A DNA stretch of 64,000 bases from Pisaster brevispinus (taxonomy: Eukaryota; Echinodermata; Asteroidea; Forcipulatida; Asteriidae), in the NCBI GenBank assembly GCA_023634235.1, contig JAMKCF010000004.1:7419202-7483201 (forward strand). Direction: 5' to 3'. A model generated the notes under the pieces. It made no database searches. It was not told where the DNA came from and worked only from the letters and a program-made list of their open reading frames with translations. Numbering within the stretch: the stretch's first letter is position 1; the number at the start of each line of letters is the position of its first letter. Positions 10,326 through 23,600 of the stretch are shown here, in pieces. The position numbers and the translations under genes were made by a program.

Positions 10326-13319
10326 TATGATAATGCAAAAATCTAGCCGTAGCCATAGCTGTAGCCGCCAATTTGGACACTGCAAAAGGTTGTGGTTTCG
10401 AAAACTGAAAAAACCACACCAAAGACAAACTGGTGCCTTTTGAATGATTATTTACTCCAATGATTTGTGGACATGCAAGTCATGGAACAAGGCCAAGAAG
10501 GACACAATGTTTTCTCTTGCTCTTTGGTTGTATTATGGAGAAGCCATTCACAGTCCACTGACCACTCAAATCAAACTAACAGAGAAAAACAAGTTCTAAT
10601 GTTTGCCTTCACTGTATTGCTATCAATCACAGAGCAGAATAATCCCAATTGACAATGCCGGACATTTACAGCATTGATTCTTAATTCATTCACTAGAAGG
10701 GCCAGTCTATTTTCTGTCTGACCTTGCTATGTTCAGATGAACTAAAGAAAACGCCAAGATAACTCCTTCATGAAAAGTGTTGATAGCAAGAAAGAGCGGT
10801 GAGAAAACAAATGCAAATTTTCCCGTATCTAAGCAATTTTTTCAAAATATGTTTTGGTTCCTGTCCATATAAAACCTGAACCACTGAGCATCATGTGAGG
10901 ACATACTTAGAAAACATACTTGCAAGAATACAGCTTATCACTTTCATACGAATCATTAAACAAATTTGAAATGTTGTAAATTGATCGATGATGAAATACA
11001 ACTTCAAAAAGTAAATGCCACTTAATAGCACTTCGCACTAATGCTAAAACTACAAGCTCAGTACCCTGATCTCAGACGTGTGTCAAAATTAATTAACGTA
11101 CACGCGCGTACAAGTCCAAGCTTCATGTTTACTTGCTCGGTTCTGACTGTACTACTGCAGTCTGGCGCGCCGATGCGGTGATTGTCCGAGAGCTAGTGGT
11201 TGAATGTTTGTCTGACATGCAGGTGTTGTGAGCAAAAGTGATGTTATTCATGCGGAGTGCTACTTACACTGTAATAACAACAATGATAAGTTGCTCAAGT
11301 ATATAACATAGGACTTTCTTTTCTATTGACCTACTACACGACGCGGTGGTACGCACCTCCACACGATGCATGTCTACCATTTCCGCTGTTTTAGAAGTTA
11401 ATTCCATTGTGTACATTTTGACTCCCGAAACAGTGCACAAGTGATGTGCGTGTAAAGTGTGTGCGCTTTTTGAAATGGGTCATTAAATGATGTATTAATG
11501 ATCAAAGGAAATTTATTCACACAATGCATAATTCATTATGAATGTCGGTTACTAGTCAATGCAGCCATTTTGAAATACATCCCTAGCTGGTTAGTAGGAT
11601 TGAATGACAAAGCACAAGTGAGATGGTGACTGCACAAATCATACTGCCACAGAACTAGTAAAAAGATCACATTTTACAATGACGTAATTTAATGGCGACG
11701 TGATTGGATAAACGATAATCAGAAAGTCGACATCTCATCCAATTTAAAAGAAGGAATATAAGAAGGAATCAATACAACAATAAAAAGTACAACAAAAGAT
11801 AAACAGTTGTTTATGCAGAATTTGCAGAATTTCTTGACGAAAACATCATTACCTGATTACAGCCATAATAAAATCAGCCCAAAACAAACAACTTTCTCAA
11901 TCATTGTCTCAACAAAGTATCTCAAACATTTATCTCATCATTAAATTACAATGGAAACTTAAAAGCCTTAATTTGCTTTGAAAACATTCTTTCGGGAGAA
12001 AACCTGAAGACAAGGCATGATCAGGGGACTGCGAAACATGTCCACAATCACAGGTTCATAACTAACACTTCAAAGTCAGCATTTTATTTTACCAAGTACA
12101 CTTTTCAATGAATTTTTCATGCAGAATTTTGTTATGTCCTCATTGTGGGTCCAGACAACCCTAGAAACACCCCTTAACAAGAGGACGGGGGAAAACAAAC
12201 ACCAAGCTCAGTTGGTTTGAAATCTACCCGTCCCCTTTTGCATTATTCTCTTGCTTGACTTGGATGCGCCGAGCATACATATTGTTACATCAGTGATAAA
12301 GCACTTCAACAAACTTAATGTAAATACTCCATACTTTTAAGTTTTGCAATTAATTACTCTGGATACAGGTTCAGTCCATCAATCTTTCTTACCATTTAAG
12401 ACAAAAAAAATCCTCTTTTTAAACTATCAGTGAGAAAAGAGAGAGATAGAGAGAAAATAACAAGTCATATAGATCCTCATTTTTTTTTTATAAAGAACTA
12501 TATACATCCATCAAGTGCTCATTTACGTGAAACAACAATCATCTGCATATAAGTATACAAACTAAAAGATCGCTAAGTTAAATCTACAACATGTATTTAT
12601 CTTCTGTGAACAAACACCCATAATGTTGCTACAACAGCAAAGCACAAAGGCACCGTTGGACAGGTTGTCCGCATTAAGGGAGCGTGTCAAATGTTGCGAC
12701 GCTAGGAACTTTCTAATTAGATCGGATGAGTATTCCAGCGTGTGCTTATGGACTGTTCCGTTGTAATGTCGGAATGTTCCATTGGAACCATACTAGTGCT
12801 CGTACTCACTCGTGTAGCATTGCTCCTGCACTCCGGCACGGTGAAACGATCCAGCCAAATGTTTTGCCGATCCCATGGATCACTGGCATATGTCCACAGG
12901 AAAGTACTTTTGCGCCTTGAGCGTGCCCGACTTTTGCGACGCTCCCTAATTATTGTGCGAGTCCTGATGGTATGGATGCTGTAAGCGCATAATCATAAAT
13001 TTTGCTGCTGATCGCCAGTGCTCGATTCCAAATTCTGCAGGTTATTTTTACAAAATGATTAGTTGCTCTACTTGGCCTCCAAGTCAATGGATCTGTGAAG
13101 CCAAGGGTGAGTATGCACTGACCAAATGGCCAACCAGAACTGTGCCCGAATTGCATCAATGACAGTAACATATTATTCTGACATTGTTTCAAAGGAAACA
13201 TCAACTGCATACAGTGAGAAATGTATTACAGTGTACATGTTGGTGTTTTCTAAAAGAGAGAAATTTCCAGCTTATTATTATTTTTTTTCAAACATAGCTC
13301 TTGATTCTGATGAAGAAAT

Positions 13320-13524
13320 GGCCCAAACTTCATAGAGCTGCTTAAGCACAAAAAGTAGCACAGCAAAACAATGATTATGTCTACCACACCACTATCAGAA
13401 TTAGGCTACCAGCCAAAACAACAAGTTGCATGTACCATCTGTGACTGGTAGCCAGCTCATTTTTATTAAGCAGGAAGTTGTTAAGCAATATTTTCTGGTG
13501 GAGCAGGTCCATGAAATTGGGCCC
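13320..13524. mobile_element. GGGCCCAATTTCAT MITE family, copy 3
   Basis: The left end GGCCCAAACTTCATAGAGC is continued by TGCTTAAGCACA. The right end is TCCATGAAATTGGGCCC. The interior GTGACTGGTAGCCAGCTC matches copy 4. Confidence 0.8.
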
Positions 13525-16500
13525 AGATTTTACACACATTTTAAGCAAATGTGTACACCTTCTGAAACAGCATGTTTGACCTTTGAACCCTACCATGAGA
13601 ATCATTAACTCACTTTTTTCTTTCTCATTAAGGGGTCCACCCAAATTCACTTCACAATGATCTTGGTTAGTTAATCTGTGGTTACCAGACACTAATGCAT
13701 AATGCCTCGTCATAATTTAACTATTGAAGAAAAACAACACCCTCTAAGGGATGTGCACAATACGGGTGATCTAACAAAATAAGGTACAATTTGTGTTTCA
13801 AACTTTACATAATAATACATTCAGGTCACTTACTCAAGTCACAGGAAAGGAAACATAATCACTCGTTCACATAAACTCACAAAATATAAATTAATAACAT
13901 TCTTGATGCATATTCATGAGAGAAAGCTGCTAATTGATATGTATATATTCATAAATCTAATTAAACTAATGTGCATATAATAGTTCAATAATCCTCAACT
14001 AGTTAAAATCTGACCGATGAAAACTCAAACCATATCGTTAAACACAAACAGGTGTGAAGGTTCTCTCTCTTAAAACTGAACTCCTTTGCCGGCCCCACAT
14101 CCGACCTCCGTAGGAAACACTTTTGATAAAAATCTTCCCATACAAGACAAGCATTTCATGGAATCTCTAAATTGTTACATACACATATCATCTTGACAGT
14201 CGGAAGAACCTGGCTGTGGATAAAAACAACACTAAAGATCTCTACTCTACTGTCACTACAAGTCACCATCTACACACATAGGTACAAAATACTTGGTTAG
14301 ACTAAACATTGTACACTGCAATTTACTTCGCCCCTAGGAAAAAAATAAAACTCTCCGACCTCATTTTCACCCCTCGATGGAGAGCTACCACTAGGAATAA
14401 CCACAGATGTTTCCCCATTGGTCATTAAAGACAGTATTAACCTTTGACCTTTGACACTGAACCATGACACCACCTTTTGGGAAATCAATAACGCAAAGAC
14501 ATCAGTAGGAAAAAATAAAATAATTCTCTTCTTTCTTTTCTTAATAAACTTTAAAACAACTGTAAGCATGAAGCACTCAAAAGTTAGTAAATTTCCACGT
14601 AGACAACAAGTAAGACTTAAGAAATGTTAATGATTAAAAAGGTAGATAATTTTTCTTCTGGATTACCGCAATCTTGAATACACCATATCCTCAACAACCG
14701 AAAAAAAGAAAACAACACGACAAACGACAATAAATTATTACAAATAAAATAAAACTTTCTTTGGATCAAACCAACAACAGTATCAGTATTTGAGAGTAAA
14801 CTCAGCTTAAACTTCTCCTTCCAATAACAATATTTGCTGATGACTGGCAAAATAACGTGTGCCCGAGTTTCCCGATTTAATTTCAAAAAATTATTCAATC
14901 CATTCTATTTCTTTAAAAAAAAAAGAGGTCAAGTTTGGCGCTTGTAAAAGATCGTCACAGACACGACCCTACATAGGGATTCCTAACAAAAGCCGTGTAC
15001 AAGAGATTGATTTACGTTGTTGTGAAATCTAGAAGCTTCAAAGCACTTGGAGATAAAGACCAATTGAGCCACATATTCTGAGGAATTTCCCCAGAGGTGT
15101 TATATTTAGTTTTTAAGGTGAACTATGTCAAGAACGTAAAAAGTGTGTTCAATCTTGCTTACACATTGGCATCCCTTCTCCCCCCCTCAAAAAATGTGCA
15201 TGAAAATCAGACCATAAGCTTCCAGTGAGCATTAATCTTTTAGGACCCACAAACCAAGCTTATTAGTTTCCCCACTGCTACTTGTGAAGTAGAATTCCTT
15301 TAACAGGATGCATGTGGAGTGGATATTTACAAAGCACTCGGAAGAATAAAGAGAGACAAATAACCATTCTGTAAAGAAGAGGACAAAATGTTGAGAGTCG
15401 ATACCTCTTCCCGCACCCTTCCCCCCTCCTAATTTGGAATATGAACAGCCTAATCTAGCCACGTTGCATCCAAAAACATCACAGGTACATGTTTATAAAT
15501 AGTTTAAGGCAAGGAAGAGTAGATCCCCTTATCTTCTAAAGCCAACTTTTTAAGTTGCTCCATAAGGGAATTGTAGATTTGTGTGTGTCCCTCTGCTCCG
15601 AAAAAAAAAAAAAACTATCTTTTTTTCTCTCAAGTTTGATCGTCTTTTGTAAAGATGCATCTATCTGATCAGATAAAAAGATGAGTGCAGACAGATCGAA
15701 CTTGAGCTTTCAAAGTACACATTACAAAAACATAAAAACACATCGTTATCACTGCCCCTTTATTTGTTTAAAATATAACTCCACACAAGAAAGTTTGGTA
15801 TTTTAACGCAAAACACATTCATGACACGATATCCCATGAGCCACGAAAAACTCCTCGGGAAAAAATACACCTTAAAAATCTCCTCCAATACAACCATCAG
15901 TTGTTTTGCACTATTAAGATGGTTACATCATTTTTTAAAAACAAAAGCAGTACAAGTTACTATGACAACAGAAGACCATTATTGTCAATCACATGACACA
16001 TGGAGGGCTGGCCTGTGAATTAAACCCTCAGATTTTGTGACAGACGCCTTACAGCTCTCCGCGATTGAGGAGGCCTTTCTTTGCTGATCACGGAATCGGC
16101 GCGTCGCCAGCGTCCTTTCAGACATCCCTCGTACTGAAGTGCGCGCGATTTCATGTATGTATCAAGAACAGGACAGAAAACAGAATCAGGAACTCCCACG
16201 AAACATGAATATCAAGGTTTGGTGTTACTCCTTCATATATTTGACCAAAAAAAATAAATAAATAAAATTGCCTAAGCTGATATAACATTCAAGGGATAAA
16301 ATAACAAAGTATTTGTTTAAACTTTGCAAAAATAGCTCAGTCGACTTTTATATGATTTCATGTTTCATAGCAGTCTCTGACACCGCCGCCGAGTATAAAA
16401 ATTATTGAAAAAGGGTCGCCGTCTAAAATCTAGAATAGTTAATATGACACGGTACGTGGATCCACACAGATATAAAAAGGAGACAGGAGTCCATTTGTAA

Positions 16501-16689
16501 TCATTAGTCTAACGAGAGAATGACCAGCTAACACAAGTGTAGGGGGGGTTGACAATTAAAGGATAGACTCCCAGCGTTTGTAGACATGGGCACCTTCAGT
16601 CCTGCTCTATGGTACATGGGTGTGCATCAAACAATCTGCAAGGAAAACACAAAAAACCTGAAAGGTAAATTTTTTTTTTAAAGTAATTT

Positions 16690-16860
16690 GAAGAAGGGCT
16701 CCATGGTCAGATTCACCTTTGTGACCCACTCATTTTGTAATAGATTCCTTATGAAAGTGGGGAAATTTTACAGGTCTCTAACCTTACGTTAAAATGGTGT
16801 GACATGTCATTTTATTTCATACTCTTTCAGAGCGAAATTTGAAACATGACTTCATTGGAT
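16690..16860 (-). repeat. Dispersed element with GGGGCTCC/GGAGCCCC ends, partial
   Basis: GAAGGGCTCCATGGTCAG, then TGACCCACTCATTTTG and ATGAAAGTGGGGAAAT, are inversely homologous to the right half of 37850-38278 and to 59745-59880. Confidence 0.65.
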
Positions 16861-17066
16861 GTCAACAATGAATGCATCTGTACATTTCACACAGCTTTTA
16901 TGCAGTTATTTCAATGTTTACAATACTATTTTTCTATTTACCTGCAGACAAATGTATTTGTTTTTACCTCCACGTCAGGTTATCTTATAAAAAAACAGTC
17001 AATGACATAAAAATAAAGAAAGCGCTGAAAAGATGCTTAAGAAAAATGCAAATATAACCTACAGTT

Positions 17067-17072
17067 TTTATT
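17067..17072 (-). terminator. Candidate polyadenylation signal of the short makorin-like gene
   Basis: AATAAA on the minus strand about 320 nt after the TGA at 17392. Such hexamers are common in AT-rich DNA, so this is only positional support. Confidence 0.3.
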
Positions 17073-17391
17073 GGCAAGAAGTGCCCCACCCCTCTAGAAA
17101 TAAAACAGTGAACCCCCTTGTACCCCCTAAAACTTTACCCTAGTTTTGCCGCTGAAGAGACCATAGCAAATACATCTGACAAATGACCTCTATTGGATAA
17201 AATCAAAATGTCAGTAGCTCTTGGACAAATCAGGTTAAGGGGACTTGTAAGGGGGAGTTTGACTTGGCCACTCCCCTTTTTTCATAAAGGGCAGGTGCAG
17301 GGGAAGAAAAATACCCCCCTCCCAAATTCTCCTAAAAGACAGTCACCTGTTGCAAGAAACAATTCCTACATCCCTCCCCTAGAGGGCCGGG

Positions 17392-17626
17392 TCAGTAACC
17401 TCTCCTCTCCTCAGTGACCTGTGACCCATCAGGCATCATGGTCATATCTGACCTCTGCGCGATCTGCATCATGTGTGGCTGGGCGTAGTACGGGGAGGTC
17501 ATGACCTGGGGGTACATCGGGTGCATGGGCGCCTGGCCCCAGGTGATGTTCTGGGCCATGGGGATCATGGGGGGAGGAGCAATACTCATGGGCTGGACAG
17601 ATGCACCCGGAACATCATGGTCAAAC
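17392..17626 (-). CDS. Short makorin-like gene, terminal coding exon (Met/Pro-rich tail)
   Basis: 235 nt including the stop. After TTCTTCAG|G the frame reads F-D-H, closing CCCH2 exactly as makorin exon 3 does. It then diverges into the Met/Pro/Gln/Tyr-rich tail (for example PMIPMAQNITWGQAPMHPMY). The frame is open throughout, and its GC-rich composition differs from the AT-rich introns on either side, which supports real coding use. Confidence 0.8.
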
Positions 17627-20600
17627 CTGAAGAAGAAATATACAAAACAATTTAAAAACAAAATAAAAACTAATTCATTGTTCAGACACCCTTATGTGCT
17701 GACATCCCTAAGTTCCAACAACCGACACCCCAATGTTCCGACACTCCTATGTTCCAACACCCTTATGTTCCGAAACCCCTAATGTATTTTCCTAATCCTA
17801 ATCCTAACCCCAACCCAACCCTAACAGATAACAAGGGGTTATTAGCACATAGGGGTGTCGAAACATAGAGCAGTCACATGTGATATGACATGTTTCCAGG
17901 CATTTTCGATGGATAAACCTTCCACAAAAAATGCCAATTCAAGGTTTTGTTACCTTCCACATGGTCCCATGTCACCTCCAGTTAGACAGGCCTCCATTGC
18001 CAAGGTTGATTTAGGTTTGGACTAAGACTGGAAATGTGTACACTCTTTATTTCACCTGGGAAGGTTTGCTACATGTACGTGCTATTACCACATGCATGGA
18101 GATTGTGACTTTGTTGATGTGCATAGTGAGACCATAAATCACGTAGGTTTACCCTTTGGTTTGCTCTGCTCTTGGTATATCAGATATGGGGATTATATTA
18201 TGTGTGAGGCCACACACATACATTTGTGTATAATTGAAAAGCGTTAGTGCCTCACAGGATTTTAAAGGGGCTGTGTCGTTGTGATCAAAGCAGGGCTATG
18301 CCTGTACGTGGAATTATGATCCCTCACCCAGTTACTGCACATGCGCGCCCTCCCTCCGTGTCTTGTCTATGGAGGGCGCGTGCGTGCAGTAACTGGGTGA
18401 GAGTTCATAATTCCATGTACAGCCACAGGCCTGCTTTTATCATGATGACATAGCCCCTTTAATAAGCCACTTGCGAGTTAAGAGTTTATTTAGTGTCTGA
18501 TTCAGTGACGTGATTGGTCAGAAGTGAACAGTCAAATTGGATTCCCCAGATTAAAGACAGTGTGGCTACATCATTCGCTCGGCCCCAGCGGCCTATCCAG
18601 GACCGCTGGGATGGGCTAATCAGCTTGCACAGATTCTTGTTCAGGAAGTACGTCATGCGTGCAGTGCTTGCAGTGTGGGTGTGATGCATGATGGGACTGA
18701 GCATTAACCAATGAGCGTGCTTGATACGTTTGCCCATCCCAGCGCCTTTGGTTTTAAGGCAAGGCGCTGGGGACGAGCGAAGCTACATCATGGCTTGGGG
18801 CAAGCTTGTATAGCAACCTCCAGCTGGGCAAAACCTAGAACCATTGTGCCATACACATTCATTCAGACTTTCGTATGGGATGGGTGTATGCAGTCTCTTA
18901 TGCAACTACGCAAAAGTTTGCCCCGAACCATGTGACACAGCAACTGTCTGTAGGCTGAGGAATTCAAATTTAAGGGGTCACTTGTGACTAAGCGAGCCAA
19001 TGTACATGTACCAGACTAAATTCAAATCTAGACACTATTCAAATCGAAAATGGTTTATTTCTACATGTCACCCAAGGCATGATGTTACCCAGAAAAAGTT
19101 CTTGGGTCTTTTTGGACACCCCATTTTGAATTTGGGCACACTCCATTGTACTGCACACACATGTAGGCCTATATCTTAAAACCATGTAAAAGTATGAGAA
19201 TTGGGCATTACAAAAGCCCCATTTTCCCCTTGATTCACATGAAGTTAAAACACTGTTTTCAAATTCTGGCTAAAGACTAACCTTTTTTTTATTATAAAAC
19301 TTTGTTTTCTTAGGTTTTGGAGGTAATTTTCCCAATAAAAGAGTAAAAAGACAATTTAGGAACATCCATAATGTAACTCACTAAAAATTTGGCGGACCTC
19401 GATAATATTCACACTGCCGAATAACCCTCTCCAAGGGCTCTCAAAACATGTGCAGTTTGTTAATGTGGGACAAACAGAGTTGATGCGGGGGAACAGAGAA
19501 AGAGGGAGCATACCCCAGCAGCGCATCCATTTCTGGATGTATGGCGATGATTGTGCACAAAAGCATGGTCTATAATGGGTGAGTAACTTCTACTCTAGTG
19601 CCAGTTGAGTAACAACCCTGTCTTCTATACTTTGTTTTTATAAACCATTGTTCAGGGTCACTTGTCTAAAAAAATTTGCATTCCACAGATTCAAGAACGA
19701 TGTCTCCAAAGAGATATTACACACTGGGATTGGTGCCCAGTCAACATACTTGCTAACAAATTTGTATAAACACACAAAATCTTGTATGATGAACTACATG
19801 TAGCAGTACAGAGGTTTTCCCAATGCTTGTATTTTTGTGTTTAACAGTAGGGTCATAAATTGTTTTTTACCAACATGATGCTGATTTATAGGCAAAAGTA
19901 TAAAAAAAAAAGATACAATAAAAGTCACATGTGAAAGTTTCAGCTGAATACAGTATCTACTTGTTGAGAAAACAGCAGAAAACTGTTGCGGTATCAAACG
20001 TTGAATCCAACCCTTTTAGCAAAGTGACAGCGGGTGCCAATCTCTCGCCGCAGCATTCACAAACGAACACCAACCCTCAGAAATCTGATAAACGATTCAT
20101 GCATGAATCATTTCTTAGACTCAAATGTTTTGGGGCAAAATATGATCTAAACCATATCACTTCATCAAAGGGAATACTTTCTTAAAATAGTTTATACTAT
20201 CAACAGTTGCAGTGCTTCTCACCAAGTAAGTTTTTATGCTAGCATGAAACTTAACTAGTCCACCAGATTTCACTAGTCCATATTTTAAGGTTTCCTTTCA
20301 ATGTTTTCATAAGCACAGGACTTGTAATTTGATGAAAATGATGAAAATAGAATCCTCAGGTCAATCCAAATGTAGAGAAATTTGAACCACCTTTTACAGA
20401 AAAAAAAAACACCACTTGATAAGTTGAAATTGATACTTACTTGCACTGGTTGCCATAACGACAGGTCCCCAGCAAGAAGAACTTGCAGCGCGTAGAGGGC
20501 TTCCCTGCCCTGTCATGGGCGTATCTGCAATTATCCCCTGCTCTGCAGAGTCCATGTATGAAGTATCTAAAAGGTACACAAAAAAATGTTGTCTGTGTGT

Positions 20601-23600
20601 CAAAGGAGTCCAATCCATGCTTGTAACAGACTTGTGGACAAGTCAGAATGATTAATAGTAGCGATGATAGCGTAACGTCTCTCACGCGTCTATACTCCCA
20701 CGAGACTGCTGCCTTTATGATGCTGCTTCTGTTCCCACAATAGACTGTGCAAGTCTTGCGCGCATTTGAACTTCCGGGACCATTGTGGTCCCAACCCTAT
20801 GGAGTTTTATGTGGGCGAGATTTTGTTTTGTCAATTATTTTACCTTGAAAATTATTTATGTTGTTGGGAATGTAATACTTAGTGATAAAAAATATTAGAG
20901 TAAAATAAGTTCAACAACAAAACGAAGAAAACCTGAGAATTGAACTTGACCTCACCTCCGATCACAAAACTTATAAATGTAAACCCTTTTGGATGTGTGA
21001 TGATAATTGCTAGACGCTGTAATTGCAGTGCGAAGCCTTTTCATTGTTGTTGATGCATCAGCGTCCTCTATAAACTGCGTCACGCGTCAATTTTATGCCC
21101 GTTTGACCATTGCGAATCTGCGTAATGGGTTTCTAAAAAAGTTAAGATCAAATAAGCATCCTTGTCCCAGAGTTTTAATTTTATTTCAATAATAATTAAC
21201 ACATTAACTATTTGTGTATTCGTAATAAAAGCTAAACTAACTTTATTTAAATTGTAATGAGTTTTTTTTTTTTTTACTAGATTTTGTCATGAGATATAAT
21301 TTAAAAGAAAGATTTGATTTCAGGAAAAACAAAGTTCTTCGTTTGGCGAGTTCTCTTGTTCCGATAAGTGCGAGACTTGCACAGTCTATACTCAGGGGCT
21401 CATATTTTACACTGGACCGCAGGCCCTAGGCCAGTGGTGTTAACATCAGGCAAGCAAACTCAAAACCCAACAAATCCAGCGATCTTGTCTTTCTCAATTG
21501 AATAATACCAACCCACTGTGTGATACCTTGAACAGTAACAAACTCAATGTTGGCTTTGAGTCTGATAAATACCTTTCAATTATGTTGAGCAATGAATCAC
21601 ATATATCTACTTCTTACCAATTAATACAAAATGACAAAATGAGAAAAATAACAGTTAAATGCATGTTCAACTGTGTCAGGAAGGTTTTTTTCCTCATTGA
21701 TATTCAGGTCTTGTAAAAGAAATTATGTTCCAGTAAAAGGTTTGAGTCACAAGTCCTGTGGATTTCCCCCCAGCTTCCAGCCCTGAAACTGCTGCTCTCC
21801 ACGCCCCCCCCCCCCCCCCGAGACTTGTGCTCCCCAGACTACCTCCAGGCAATGAACCAGCTGCCTCATAAGCGCTATCACTTGGACAAACATTGACTTG
21901 AGTGTCCACAAGTCTATGCTAACAAGGGAGCAGCTCTTCTCCTCTATTAATAAAACACCAACTCTTTGGATTTATTTATTGGGATCTTTCCTCACTCCAA
22001 CACCAAATGGTTACTCAACAAACAAACTGTTGTAATCTAATTATGGTACTACGCCTAATTACAAGTGCAGTCCTCTGGTCCAACAGAGCCAAACAAAACA
22101 AGCAGTTGGATTTTGGCGAGTTGGGTGTCATGGTTAGGGTTTCGATAAATGCAGAGGAAGTTCTAAAGTAGGGTTGAGACACTTAACCAGTTAAACGTTT
22201 AACTATAAAACAAACACACTGAAATCTGTTTCCTAATTTCCTTAATGGCTAAATGGAGCCGACAGAAAAAAAAAAAAAAAAAATTAAAACAAATTAAAAA
22301 ATGAGACCTTCCATTTCTTTAAAATGTAATCCCCAGATGCTATCCATGAAGAATGATCAACATCTCTTTTGTTGGTGGACAAACCGACTTTTCTTAATCC
22401 CCTACAAAATGAGACTTTGATAAAATATTTAAGTTCAGTCTTAATTCTAGTGGTATACATGCCGTAGAGAAAGCCTTTGCAGGAAACTTATCAAATTGAT
22501 GACACATTGCTTTACATTTGGTCAGGTTATATATAGGAAACACAAATATTTTGTCGCTAGGACACAGTTAGGTTAGCCTATAGATTGACAACAAAAAAAT
22601 GACTTGAGTGGGATTTGAACCTGCGACCTCCGGATTAATGTGCCGGCACTCGTACCAACTGAGCTATCTAGCCTACGGTCTCCCTATTTTGTCAATATCT
22701 TTGTTCAGGGGTGCCAGTCAGAACTGCTGTATTAGCCAGGGATCACATCCAAAGTTATAACACAACCATGACAACCTGGGAAGTGGCAGCAGAGAGATCC
22801 CAACAAGGGGCATGCAACTTTTTATTTCAGGCATTTTGGCACTCCCTACAAAGATACTGACAAAATAGGGAGACCGCCAACATTAGAACTACATACATGT
22901 AGCTCAGTTGGTAGAGCGCCGGCATGTTAATCCAGAGGTCACAGATTCACATCCTTTGTTCTACCCAAAATTAATTAAAATTTACCCAGTCAGTTTCCCC
23001 TTGTAGTTTCTTCCTCCCTTTTTTGTTTTTGTTTACTTGTCTAAAGTTAAATTGTGCATCAGAACGTTTACTTAAGAAGCCACATGGCTTATTCAGCGGA
23101 AAAACTTGTCATCATTTGCACAAAGGAGAAAGTGGTGGGGTTAGTGTCAAACGTATCCAGCCTGGTGTTCTTTAATGAAAAACACTAAAATTCACTTCTT
23201 CTTTTTTGTGTTAGGCCTAAACAACATTAATATGGGGAATCAGACTTCCACTTGCATGTTCAAGCCTAAAGTGAAGTAACTATAGCAGTTTTTTTTTAAA
23301 GAAAGGATAGTTTTTCTACCTGAAGGGCACACTTTTCATATCTACATGTGCCTGTAAATCCCAATGGCTTAGGGGTGAACTAATTCACACTATTAAGAAA
23401 TTTTTTCAGGCATGAAATTTTGACCTTGGATTTGGAAAAAGAAGTTCAATTTTTTTTAGTACAAAGGCTTACCTACATGATACATGTTTGGGCCTTTGTA
23501 GACTTTTCAGAATATTTAATAAAAAAAATTCTGATTTTTCTGAGGGCCAAAAAATTGAAATTAAGATTAAAATAGGAAGAATATCATACAATTTTTTCAA

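Larger units (their letters stand above)
6523..17391. other. Gene-free interval between the two makorin units
   Basis: No exon with recognisable homology on either strand. It holds MITE copies at 7074 and 13320, a tRNA-like SINE head at 10245-10325, an inverted-repeat fragment at 16690-16860, poly-C/G runs near 7031, 7890 and 8432, and a CA/AC-rich, stop-poor stretch at about 9350-9980. Part of 17000-17391 is probably the 3' UTR of the short makorin-like gene. Confidence 0.55.
17627..20440. other. Intron 2 of the short makorin-like gene
   Basis: 2.8 kb with a 17-bp minisatellite, the 193-bp TTAA hairpin, a second inverted-repeat segment (18550-18790) and two dispersed repeats (18790-19040 and 19921-20190). 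No exon recognised between the splice sites. Confidence 0.6.

Noticed and set aside
22606..22674. tRNA-like sequence with good boxes A and B on the minus strand
   Set aside because: It is part of a repeated SINE and does not close an acceptor stem.
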